From: Deltaproteobacteria bacterium
GTDB lineage: Bacteria; Desulfobacterota; DSM-4660; Desulfatiglandales; HGW-15
Length of the DNA stretch: 11,102 bases
Assembly (NCBI GenBank): GCA_019308985.1
Contig: JAFDHB010000130.1
Span: forward strand, 1-11,102
Direction: 5' to 3'
Below are positions 1 to 6,394 of the stretch, in pieces. Made by a program: the position numbers and the translations under genes. Each line of letters starts with the position of its first letter. The stretch's first letter is position 1. Below the pieces are notes generated by a model. That model saw nothing but the letters and a program-made list of their open reading frames with translations, did not search any database and was not told the DNA's origin.

Positions 1-388
1 AACCAGGAGCCTTCCAGGTCATCAGTACATAAACACAAGATATGGGGGTTACCCACACGAATCTGCGATGCCCCTCATTTTTTTGTAGTCCTGGAAAATC
101 CCTTTCCGGCTGCCTAGCTCCTCTGAATCTATCTTTGATTTCGGCCACAAACTTGCTGCTGGCAAGGATCAATGAATTGGTCGGGCCAGTCAGTGGACTT
201 TCATATTCCTTGTCCAATAACGCGAGTACAGAATCCCTGTACTTCTTCATTGCAGATATAGGTTTACCATCAAAATAGCTGAGTATAAACTCCCTCTTCA
301 GCCATCTCGGACCTTTTCCGTTAGAAACATAATAACGGAAACTGGGCCATTAATATTGCTCCGGCCTCTTGAGTATTAATTCTTCTCC
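1..388 (-). pseudogene. Remnant of a REP-associated-type Y1 (HUH) transposase, C-terminal part
   Basis: On the minus strand one frame reads from about 388 down to the window edge. It contains ...LILKRPEQY, a TAA stop (350-352), then WPSFRYY, GPRWLKREFILSYF and later LILASSKFVAEIKDRF. This is the order seen in the C-terminal half of REP-associated / IS200-like tyrosine transposases: a 'KRPEQYxWSSY' segment, a 'PxWLxxxxILSxF' segment, then 'LILGSxxFV'. The TAA replaces one residue exactly where the family normally reads straight through, and a single base change from AAA would explain it. No N-terminal HUH catalytic part is visible upstream, and frames before about 388 are closed. A run of seven A near 82-88 may hide a further frameshift, because the neighbouring frame reads more family-like after it. 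The fragment continues beyond the window. Family assignment is by motif recall, not a search. Confidence 0.6.
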
Positions 389-522
389 TGAAACGAAAAG
401 CCATCCTTATTGGAATACGAACGCATTCACGCTAGAGATGTCCACCCAAAGTTATTGAAACATTGAAGGACGGCCTCTTTTAACCCTTTTACGCAAATAC
501 CAATGGCTTGAATCACGTCGGG
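389..522. other. Short non-coding spacer between the transposase remnant and the OLD gene end
   Basis: I see no supportable gene, hairpin terminator or RNA gene in these bases. All minus-strand frames carry stops, and the spacer separates two broken genes. Confidence 0.5.
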
Positions 523-1236
523 TTACTGTTCTTCTACAACTTTTTTTACCTCATCAAATATTGCGATGAGGTCTGGATCAAGTGGGGTGCTGCGCTCTCT
601 CATGATCTTTGTGCCAATCAAGCCTAAGCTTCTTTTTAGGATTCCGAGTGAGCTGCCAGCATTGTGAGCGTGCATTACTTTCTTGAAATCTTGCAGTCTA
701 TCGTATCCATGTTTGTTTTCGTCAAATTCATCGGCAGAAACGGGCGTTGTTGGATTTAGTTCTTGGTTTATGACTTGCGCAACTATATCGAGTGGGTAAT
801 AATCTTCAATGTTTCCTTTCGATAGTCGAAATACTTTTCGAACATTGGTGAGACTTGCCTGCCTTTCTCGGTTGATGTCTTGTTCTGTCTGCTCGGCATT
901 GTTATCCAGGACGATTATACATGGAATGTCGTAGGCAAGCAGTAATCTTGCAGTATTTCTGACTTTCTCAGTGTCGCAGCCTCGCATATTGATAATAGCG
1001 ATACCCAGTTGGAAGTCACTTAGGCCATGCATTTCCATGAATACTGGGAACCCATCTTCTTCGGTGTTTCCTTCGACTAGTATTGCACAATTTCCTCCGC
1101 CTTTTAAAAGGGCGTCTGACGGGCGAATCCCTAGATCTTTTCTTAGTTCGCCGAGTAGATCGGAATTGAATGTTTTGGCGACTGTATTGCCTTTTACAGT
1201 CCTTGTCAGTATTATATTGCTTTCAAATTTACTTCG
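523..1236 (-). pseudogene. OLD-family nuclease, TOPRIM half (out of frame with its ATPase half)
   Basis: This open stretch follows a stop at 1237-1239 and has no start of its own at its left boundary. It encodes 237 codons that read as the direct continuation of the upstream ATPase in another frame. Visible landmarks are SNIILTR and the segment GIRPSDALLKGGGNCA, followed by the TOPRIM signature ILVEGNTE, then 'CIIVLDNNAE' in the DxD position and KGNIEDYYP. OLD nucleases use the TOPRIM Glu and the DxD aspartates to bind metal for DNA cleavage. Here the second acidic residue of DxD is Asn (DNN), so catalysis could be affected even in an intact protein. An internal ATG at 1038 would give a 171-aa product lacking the TOPRIM glutamate motif, so a functional separate protein is unlikely. 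The C-terminus (KKVVEEQ, TAA) looks natural. Confidence 0.75.
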
Positions 1237-2117
1237 TTAGAGTCCTGGCTTATATCCTGTAAAACGGCAAGGAGTTGGCGTTGGGCTTTAGGGTGAAGAC
1301 TGTTTTCAGGCTCCTCCATTGCGAAGATAAAATATCCTCCTACTTGCATATTTGCGATTAGCCTGAACAAGGCTATTATGAGATTGTTTTGAGTTCCTGC
1401 ACCCCGGTTTTCAATTAGGATATTATCAACGCGGTCATCAGAAAGCCTTATTGAAAACGAAACTCCTTCAACAGGATCTACTTGAACATCTTCAAACTTC
1501 AATTCAATATCAGTATTGTGTAGCTGTTCTTGAAGATAGCTTTGGAGGATTGACTGAGGCTCTGTAAGGGATTCCTTCAATGTTTGTTGTACCTGTCGTA
1601 ATGATTCATTCGCATCTCCTCTTTCAATAACGCTTTTCATCTTTGCCCTGAGTGTTTTTCCAAGCAAGGCAGTTTTATTCATGGAAAACTGAACGCTAAG
1701 ATCGCGTCTCACGGGTATAAAGTGGAAGCTATTAGTTGAAAACCATTCTTTTAGGACGTTCTTGTTAATATCACTCTTTGAGCCGTCATCCAATATTGCT
1801 TTAACTATCGGTGGTTTTCCAAAAGGGAAGTCTTTTGAAATTACAATTTTCCCATCTTTTTTTTTGATCGCGTCAAATTCATGTTTGGGAGGGAGGCTAT
1901 CGAAGGTGAGAATTATGGTAATGTTTTTATTTGTGTCTCTTTTGAAATAATCATCAGGATCATCTATTTTCTTACCTTGAAAGAACGCCTCCAATGCGTA
2001 TAAGAACGCTGTTTTCCCTACATCATTTTCACCAAGAAGCACACTGAATTGCCTTAATGGGACTGATACGCTTTGGAGTGCCCTGAAATTCAATATTTTT
2101 GCATGACTGATATGCAT
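1212..2117 (-). pseudogene. OLD-family AAA/ABC-type ATPase half (frame lost before TOPRIM domain)
   Basis: The frame encodes 301 residues starting at an ATG preceded by a strong AGGAGG inside the end of the RES gene. It shows a RecF/OLD-like N-terminus (KILNFRAL), Walker A GENDVGKT (residues 29-36), a signature-like ENRGAGTQ (236-243) and Walker B/D-loop FIFAMEEPENSLHP (263-276). Family members then normally have a beta strand ending in a Thr-His-Ser-Pro H-loop and continue into a TOPRIM nuclease. Here the sequence runs ...DISQDSNEV and then NLKAI and a TAA at 1212, with no THSP motif, while the downstream TOPRIM part is in a different frame from 1236. This suggests a small out-of-frame deletion that removed the H-loop. 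The intact protein would be a DNA-binding ATPase/nuclease like GajA or P2 Old, acting in phage defence. A UvrD-type partner (GajB) is not seen within the window. It is the last gene of the left operon. Confidence 0.8.
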
Positions 2118-2118
2118 T

Positions 2119-3318
2119 TTATAATTCCTCCTCTACGGTTACCCTTAAGTCTGTGACAGCATATTTTTTCTTGCCTTTGTACAGCAGCCAGGGCTTTTTC
2201 CCTTTCTCTGGGCTGTCTGTAGAAATGTCCGGGCCTCTGAATAAAACGATGTTGATTCCCCCCTTTCTGATGCTGCTTTTGTATTGCATCCCGTTCATAT
2301 AAACGTCGGCCTCTTTGCCATTGTCGCCTGGAAGGTAGAAGTGATCCTTGAAGTTTACGGTCTTTATGAACTCGGTGAATACCTGGGCAGGGATGTATTC
2401 GATCTTGTTGTCTGTGCGTCGGAGCGGCTTTGAGATCTCATCTGCAAAATGGAATAGGAAGGGCTTGAAATACTCTTCGTAGAAGAAGTTGTACTCCGGG
2501 TTGAATATGCTTGCCCTGGGCTCCATTTTCATCGCCAGGTCTAAAACTAGCAAGTTTTGCGTGGTTTCGAATTCTGCGACGACCACGTTTTCAGCTAGGT
2601 CTGGGCGGACCTCGTGTATGCAGGTTTCGTGATCCATACCGCCGTAAAAGAAAGATATCCCTGCTGGGCTCATCCTGCTGTCCTTGGCATATTCACTTGG
2701 CGGGCTTGTTAGGTCAATGTGCTGAAAGTCTTGATTGTTCTTATTTATTCTGGCTCGAAAGATGGTAGTACCTTTCGGAAGAATGTCGATCAGGGTTGGC
2801 ATGTATGTTTCTGCAAGGTGGAAAAGGAACCTGCTAGGTAGGCCGTAGTCATACGGGTCTTCTTCCCCGCAAGACAGGAATGCCGTGAACCGCTGCTGGG
2901 TCTTGATGACTTTGCAGAAGTTTTCCCAGTATCTTATTTCATCAGGGTCTCCTGAGGGCGGACCGTAAGGGTCTTTCCTTACGTAAGGAGTCCCGTCATT
3001 GGTGACAAGGTCGTTTAGCAGCTCGGTAGGGTCGTCTAACCTGCCTGAGAATATCGCCTCCTCATCACTGATGATTTCATGTATGTCTGATGTTGGAAGC
3101 TGGTAGCCTCCTTCAGAGGAGATATAGCTGACCTGGTTTGCAGCGTCTTCATAGTATCTAAGAACTCCTTCCATTATGAAACTCCCTACTTCTTCCACTT
3201 CGCGGATATGAACATCTTGGCTCCCGCAATAATCGCAGTCACCTATCTCCTTTTTGGATTCAATAAAACGCTTTATCTCACTATTTGAGAAGCAATTTAT
3301 GCAGCAGTAGTTGTCCAT
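2119..3318 (-). CDS. RES-domain protein with N-terminal zinc ribbon and HEPN-associated domain (putative NAD+-degrading toxin)
   Basis: This intact 399-aa protein has three visible parts. Residues 5-31 hold two Cys clusters (CCINC and CDYC), probably a zinc ribbon. Residues about 40-180 resemble the helical N-terminal domain found in front of some RES proteins (IMEGVLRYYEDAA, EGGYQLPT). Residues about 183-395 are a RES domain: FRARI (187-191), a second Arg in SRMSPAGISFFYG (214-226) with Tyr225, Glu236 in the ETCIHEVRP stretch, and GMQYKSSIRKGGINIVLF (343-360) near the end. RES toxins, for example MbcT and the Xre-RES pairs, degrade NAD+ using the Arg/Tyr/Glu pocket. No Xre antitoxin is next to it. 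Its ATG is 12 nt after the end of the preceding (frameshifted) gene without a clear Shine-Dalgarno, and its stop is one base before the OLD start, so it is co-transcribed with both. The role as an abortive-infection effector is inference. Confidence 0.82.
   Translation of the reverse strand: MDNYCCINCFSNSEIKRFIESKKEIGDCDYCGSQDVHIREVEEVGSFIMEGVLRYYEDAANQVSYISSEGGYQLPTSDIHEIISDEEAIFSGRLDDPTELLNDLVTNDGTPYVRKDPYGPPSGDPDEIRYWENFCKVIKTQQRFTAFLSCGEEDPYDYGLPSRFLFHLAETYMPTLIDILPKGTTIFRARINKNNQDFQHIDLTSPPSEYAKDSRMSPAGISFFYGGMDHETCIHEVRPDLAENVVVAEFETTQNLLVLDLAMKMEPRASIFNPEYNFFYEEYFKPFLFHFADEISKPLRRTDNKIEYIPAQVFTEFIKTVNFKDHFYLPGDNGKEADVYMNGMQYKSSIRKGGINIVLFRGPDISTDSPEKGKKPWLLYKGKKKYAVTDLRVTVEEEL
2121..2134 (-). 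promoter_or_regulatory. Strong Shine-Dalgarno for the OLD gene within the RES gene end
   Basis: On the minus strand the last codons of the RES gene read GAGGAGGAATTATAA, and after one more base comes the OLD ATG. The AGGAGG core lies about 9 nt before the start, and stop and start are a single base apart. This arrangement is typical of translational coupling. Confidence 0.7.
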
Positions 3319-3330
3319 AATAGAGAATGT

Positions 3331-3501
3331 TCATTGCTTTTCGACGGCGTAGAATGTGACGTCTTTTGCTATGTTTGGAGAGCGGAAGGTTTTGACTCTT
3401 ATCACCCCGCATGCTTTGGCAAACTTGGCTTTTCTTGTTTCAATCCAGTTTCGCTCTCGTGGTGCATACTGGTAGAACACCATCCAGTCTTTTGGCTTCA
3501 T
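3331..3501 (-). pseudogene. C-terminal part of the unrecognised protein, in a shifted frame
   Basis: From an ATG at 3501 a 56-codon frame reads MKPKDWMVFYQYAPRERNW and continues to NIAKDVTFYAVEKQ, ending in TGA at 3331-3333. This looks like the natural C-terminus of the protein encoded by the preceding 3440-3925 frame: the junction residues (LW followed by NNMKPKDW) join if one G is removed from the G run at 3508-3510. It overlaps the other frame's terminal 62 bases. The 12-nt spacing to the RES start fits the end of a real operon member. Translation as a separate peptide is possible but unsupported by a Shine-Dalgarno. Confidence 0.65.
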
Positions 3502-3925
3502 GTTGTTCCCAGAGTGTTCTGATTTCGTCTCGTTTCACATGTGCCGCTGTTGCTCTTGTCGGTGTGATGCCTAGGTTCGGGTCTAGGAACATGATTTTGT
3601 TATTTCCATCATATTTTGTCATGACAGCCAGGACATGCTTGATGTATTTGTCGCGACTTGAGTGGTCGAAGGGCTCGTTTATGACTATTATTTTTGTGTT
3701 TGTGCGTTTGAGGAGGTTACGGATGTTCCTCATATCGCGAGAATGACTCCACACTTCGTTGGAAATAGGGGCGGGGCCGTCGTCTGTTTCGAGTTCTGGC
3801 TGAGTGTGGTCATCTGTTAGAGAGGCTACTTGAATTATATCTTCCAATCCGTAGGCATTGGATAAATGAATCAGAGTCCCACATTTTACCAGGTCCCGGT
3901 CGTCCCTGTACCATTTATTCTTCAT
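3440..3925 (-). pseudogene. Unrecognised conserved-looking protein, N-terminal part, frameshifted near its end
   Basis: I chose the ATG at 3925 (161 codons, MKNKWYRDDRDLVK) because GAAGGGA lies about 9 nt upstream; a GTG at 3943 would add six residues. The product has a hydrophobic strand TKIIVINEPF (77-86) and a KIMFLDPNLGI stretch (110-120). The latter recalls the 'FLDP' acidic turn of Rossmann-fold proteins such as three-Cys-motif partners and methyltransferases, but I do not claim a family. After LWEQ the frame becomes unconvincing (HEAKRLDGVLP...) and stops at TGA 3440-3442, while the natural-looking continuation is in the 3331-3501 frame. Restored, the protein would be about 194 residues. 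It lies between the UDG-like gene (33 nt upstream) and the RES gene, so it belongs to that operon. Confidence 0.6.
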
Positions 3926-3958
3926 GGCTGAGTATCCCTTCACATTTTAGGAGCTTTC

Positions 3959-4489
3959 TTAGCTTTTTCTGAATATTTTCTGCCTTCCGCTGCCGTGGAA
4001 GTCAAGGAATTCTGGGTTTACTCCGTTGAACCCCTCAGCCCGTAGTTTTTCGTCGAGGATCTGGTAAACGTTCTTCTTTACCAGGATGATTTTTGTCCTG
4101 GCTTTGTCGGTTATGGCTGAATTGAGCTCGGTGAGGAGCCTGAGGAAGTTTTTTCTGACATGCTCATCCCTGATCCTGTTTTTGTATCGGTCTATGGGGT
4201 AGTCGCAGGCGTCTATCAGGAAGTAGCCTTTTTTCTGGAACCTTGAAAGCAAAGCTGTCTTGCCAATCTTTCCCTGTTTGTGCCTTTCATAGTCTTTCAA
4301 AAACAGCTCCTTCGTTATAGATCTAAAGAGGTTATCCTTCCCTTTTACGTTTTCAAAATAGAAATACCTCGGCTCTTCCCCTTCATCCGCACAAGGGGGA
4401 GACTCAGCAATGAACAACAGGCTTACGCTTCGTCTCGGAAAGTATTCTTGCCTTGCAGACTTGTAGCTTTTAAGAGACCTGTTTTCCAT
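3959..4489 (-). CDS. Uracil-DNA-glycosylase-like (UDG-fold) hypothetical protein
   Basis: This intact 176-aa protein is the first gene of the left operon. It opens a Rossmann-like fold with SLLFIAESPP (23-32), followed by YFYFEN and GKDNLFR (42-56), LIDACDYPID (91-100), a strand RTKIILVKKNVYQIL (131-145) and a C-terminal DFHGSGRQKIFR. This order (an 'L(F/I)(I/V)(G/A)ESPP' strand-turn near the N-terminus, and a small-residue/polar loop near the end where glycosylases carry their HPS-like motif) matches small UDG-superfamily-like proteins usually left as hypothetical. Typical catalytic residues of family 1-5 UDGs are not evident, so enzyme activity is uncertain; binding of modified or uracil DNA is one guess. 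ATG start at 4489 has only a weak purine stretch upstream. The gene downstream starts 33 nt after its stop. Confidence 0.5.
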   Translation of the reverse strand: MENRSLKSYKSARQEYFPRRSVSLLFIAESPPCADEGEEPRYFYFENVKGKDNLFRSITKELFLKDYERHKQGKIGKTALLSRFQKKGYFLIDACDYPIDRYKNRIRDEHVRKNFLRLLTELNSAITDKARTKIILVKKNVYQILDEKLRAEGFNGVNPEFLDFHGSGRQKIFRKS

Positions 4490-4798
4490 GTTTTAGGTAG
4501 CGCAAGGTTCGCACGTTTTGGGCCAGCTCAGGTGATAGTAAGTTTTGGTTATTGCTTCACTCCCCCGTTCCTCAGAGCAGCTTTTTCGCTTGCACCGATG
4601 ATAAAGACGACATTCAAATCAGAGTTTCCCGCCATTAGAACACTGTGGGCACAAATTGAAAGCCTATTCAACATAATCAACAACGTCCCGTCCTTCTCAC
4701 AATGGCTTCCGTCGAAACAATTCTCCCTTTGTATCTAGTGTCTGCGCAGCTTGAATACAAGCTGCGCTATAGATGCCCTGCAGCATGCCACAAGGAGG
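4490..4798. other. Intergenic stretch with one hairpin and one unassigned minus-strand frame
   Basis: No convincing gene. On the minus strand an open frame runs from 4734 to 4549 (61 codons, bounded by TAG and TAA) and reads for example LLIMLNRLSICAHSVLMAG and VVFIIGASEKAALRNGG. It has no Shine-Dalgarno before its ATGs and I do not recognise it, but its hydrophobic, protein-like composition suggests a possible gene remnant. A perfect hairpin lies at 4744-4767. The promoter of the left operon should be in this stretch, but I see no -35/-10 pair I would defend. Confidence 0.35.
4744..4767. repeat. Perfect inverted repeat, 10-bp stem and 4-nt loop
   Basis: GCGCAGCTTG at 4744-4753 and CAAGCTGCGC at 4758-4767 are exact reverse complements around the loop AATA. 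The outer bases ATCTA (4733-4737) and TAGAT (4770-4774) can also pair across a small asymmetric internal loop. It lies about 32 nt after the restored end of the small membrane-protein gene, the place for a terminator, but neither strand has a T tract after the stem, so it is not a canonical intrinsic terminator. It could alternatively be a REP-like or recombination-related hairpin. Confidence 0.7.
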
Positions 4799-4944
4799 TT
4801 AATTGCCAGGTACCTTTGCATAGAGATGAGCAATATCCTCTGGTCCCAAACTACCAGGATATTTTAGTCTCAGGTCTTTTCTCATTTCAACAAGCGCTTC
4901 CTGTATAGACTGATGAATATCCCCACGACTTGAATCGACCATCA
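4799..4944 (-). pseudogene. C-terminal part of the small membrane protein, displaced by a 14-bp duplication
   Basis: Beyond the premature TGA of the small membrane-protein gene, another frame reads VDSSRGDIHQSIQEAL, then RKDLRLKYPGSLGPEDIAHLY and KVPGN, ending in TAA at 4799-4801. Removing one copy of the 14-bp duplication at 4931-4958 joins this segment directly to ...KIVSVMVDS of the upstream part, giving one continuous protein of about 128 residues from the ATG at 5199. This tail is polar and probably cytoplasmic. It has no start signal of its own. Confidence 0.7.
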
Positions 4945-4958
4945 TGAATCGACCATCA
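4931..4958. repeat. Exact 14-bp tandem duplication (TGAATCGACCATCA twice)
   Basis: The 14-mer occurs at 4931-4944 and again, immediately adjacent, at 4945-4958 with no mismatch. Fourteen is not a multiple of three, so the duplication shifts the reading frame of the overlapping small membrane-protein gene and creates its TGA at 4942-4944. Confidence 0.95.
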
Positions 4959-5199
4959 CTGAAACAATTTTATTTACTTTCTTTGCGGCCTTTCTATTTC
5001 CATAAAGCCAAAAAATCGTTAATGCCTTATTAAAGGCTTCCTCATTTTCCGGGCTAGATTCATAGGCCATTCTTATTATTGAAGGAAGCGATTGCCTATA
5101 CGCCTTATGTTTTTCTTCTCTAAAGAACTTCGCAGTTCCAAAGAAAAACCCAAGGAAGCCAGTTATCACCGCGAGAATTATCGCCCATATGGGATGCAT
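4942..5199 (-). pseudogene. Small single-TM membrane protein, truncated by tandem duplication
   Basis: From an ATG at 5199 (GGAG about 8 nt upstream; a TTG at 5217 would add six residues) this frame encodes 85 residues. Residues about 4-21 (IWAIILAVITGFLGFFFG) form one hydrophobic segment near the N-terminus, followed by positively charged KFFREEKHKAYR, which would keep the rest in the cytoplasm. The remainder (SLPSIIRMAYESSPENEEAFNKAL, FWLYGNRKAAKKVNKIVS) is helical, of unknown function. The frame ends at TGA 4942-4944, within a 14-bp tandem duplication, and the natural C-terminus follows in another frame down to 4799. The gene stands alone between the 344-aa gene and the left operon. I do not recognise a named family. 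Confidence 0.6.
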
Positions 5200-5353
5200 A
5201 ATCCGTCTCCGAGCCAAAAGGCCGTCCTACAATGCTTTACTTTCTCCAAAACGATACAACTTGCAGATACAGCTACTTGTACACCTTAGATAAATCCAGC
5301 TCTTACATCATATCGTGTTATTGCTTATCAATTCTAGAGCCTGTTTGCCTTCT

Positions 5354-6388
5354 TCATAGAAATTGCTTCAGGAATTTCTCTTTGCATGGATAGGAATGAG
5401 GCTGCGTCACATTGCCATTTCCGAAATAGTCTTCTATCGTGTAAATATGTGAGACCTTGGTAATGGCATTGATTGCAAAAGCGGCCATGTGAGACACTCC
5501 GAAGCCGGACGGATCAATTGAATCGAAGGAACTCCGTATTCCGTATTCTCTTGGGTTTATATCTATGAAGATCTTGGCCATTATGTCATGTAGATCAGTC
5601 TTTTGTCTTAGAGGATCTATTCCTGACCATTTGTCACCTTGATCCGACAACCACCCCGAAATTACCACAGAAGACCTGTACCAGATCAATTTCAAAAAAG
5701 CAGGCAATTGCTTTTCGCCAATGTCACAAACGATTTTTCTGCCTAATTCATCGCGTGCCATAGCGTAATTACAATTCTGGATTGAATCACCCAATGGCTG
5801 CCATTCAGGATTCTTACGATCAAGGAAGGCGCCGAAAATACTATCCTTTGTGTTTATGTATTTTTTGAAAAAATCGATTAGATCATCATTGATGGCATCC
5901 GCAACCTGTACCCACATCTCGCAATGTGCCGTATGTTTTTTGTTCAGTAATGGTGCTGATGGGATGCCATCGGAAAGCGTGTTGGGGGGAGGTTTTCCAA
6001 ACTCAGTTTTGGAATCTTCAGAGTAGTTGTGAGGTCTCCTCCCTATTGGGCGCAGCATCGGCATAGCTAAATCGAACTGTTCTACAAGCTCTTTCATCAA
6101 TCTAAGTCCGCTTATGTGGCTTCTTTCACAAAATCGGTCCCAAATGATCACATGCAAGCAGGTCTTGCCTTGAAAAATTTCTCCAACTTTCGCCATCTTT
6201 AGTCTTTTCAAATTCATCATACCTGAGTCTCCTTTGGAGGATGGGCGACGGGAGGTAGCTGGGGGTGGATCAAGGATCGTCTGGTATGGCCGACCAGTTC
6301 TGATCGCCTCTGCCATGGCATAGTAGCATTCCAGAATCACCCGGTTGGTTCGATATTCCCCATATTTTTGCTCGTCTTTTCGTTTCAC
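5354..6388 (-). CDS. Unrecognised 344-aa protein coupled to the methyltransferase gene
   Basis: An intact frame starting at GTG 6388, with AAGGA about 4 nt upstream and only 6 nt after the TAA of mod, so it is very likely translated with it. The N-terminus is basic and polar (KRKDEQKYGEYRTNR), with a Pro/Ser-rich stretch at about 41-55 (DPPPATSRRPSSKGDSG). Residues about 76-100 (CLHVIIWDRFCERSHISGLRL, with VIIWDR as a strand-like core) begin what looks like a globular domain. Later stretches such as HCEMWVQVADAINDDLIDFFKKY and FLKLIWYRSSVVISGWLS are mixed helix/strand. No membrane segment, signal peptide or nucleotide-binding motif is seen. I cannot assign a family. Its place directly after mod suggests a specificity, anti-restriction-control or defence accessory role, which is inference only. 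It may equally be an unrelated passenger. Confidence 0.8.
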   Translation of the reverse strand: MKRKDEQKYGEYRTNRVILECYYAMAEAIRTGRPYQTILDPPPATSRRPSSKGDSGMMNLKRLKMAKVGEIFQGKTCLHVIIWDRFCERSHISGLRLMKELVEQFDLAMPMLRPIGRRPHNYSEDSKTEFGKPPPNTLSDGIPSAPLLNKKHTAHCEMWVQVADAINDDLIDFFKKYINTKDSIFGAFLDRKNPEWQPLGDSIQNCNYAMARDELGRKIVCDIGEKQLPAFLKLIWYRSSVVISGWLSDQGDKWSGIDPLRQKTDLHDIMAKIFIDINPREYGIRSSFDSIDPSGFGVSHMAAFAINAITKVSHIYTIEDYFGNGNVTQPHSYPCKEKFLKQFL

Positions 6389-6394
6389 AATTCC

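Noticed and set aside
523..2117. Complete Gabija system (GajA plus GajB)
   Set aside because: The OLD protein resembles GajA in architecture, but no UvrD-like helicase is visible in the window; the neighbour downstream is a transposase remnant and upstream is a RES gene.
4280..4908. Plus-strand open frames across the central region
   Set aside because: They lie antisense to the UDG-like gene or across the hairpin and the displaced membrane-protein tail, have no Shine-Dalgarno, and the minus-strand readings are more protein-like.
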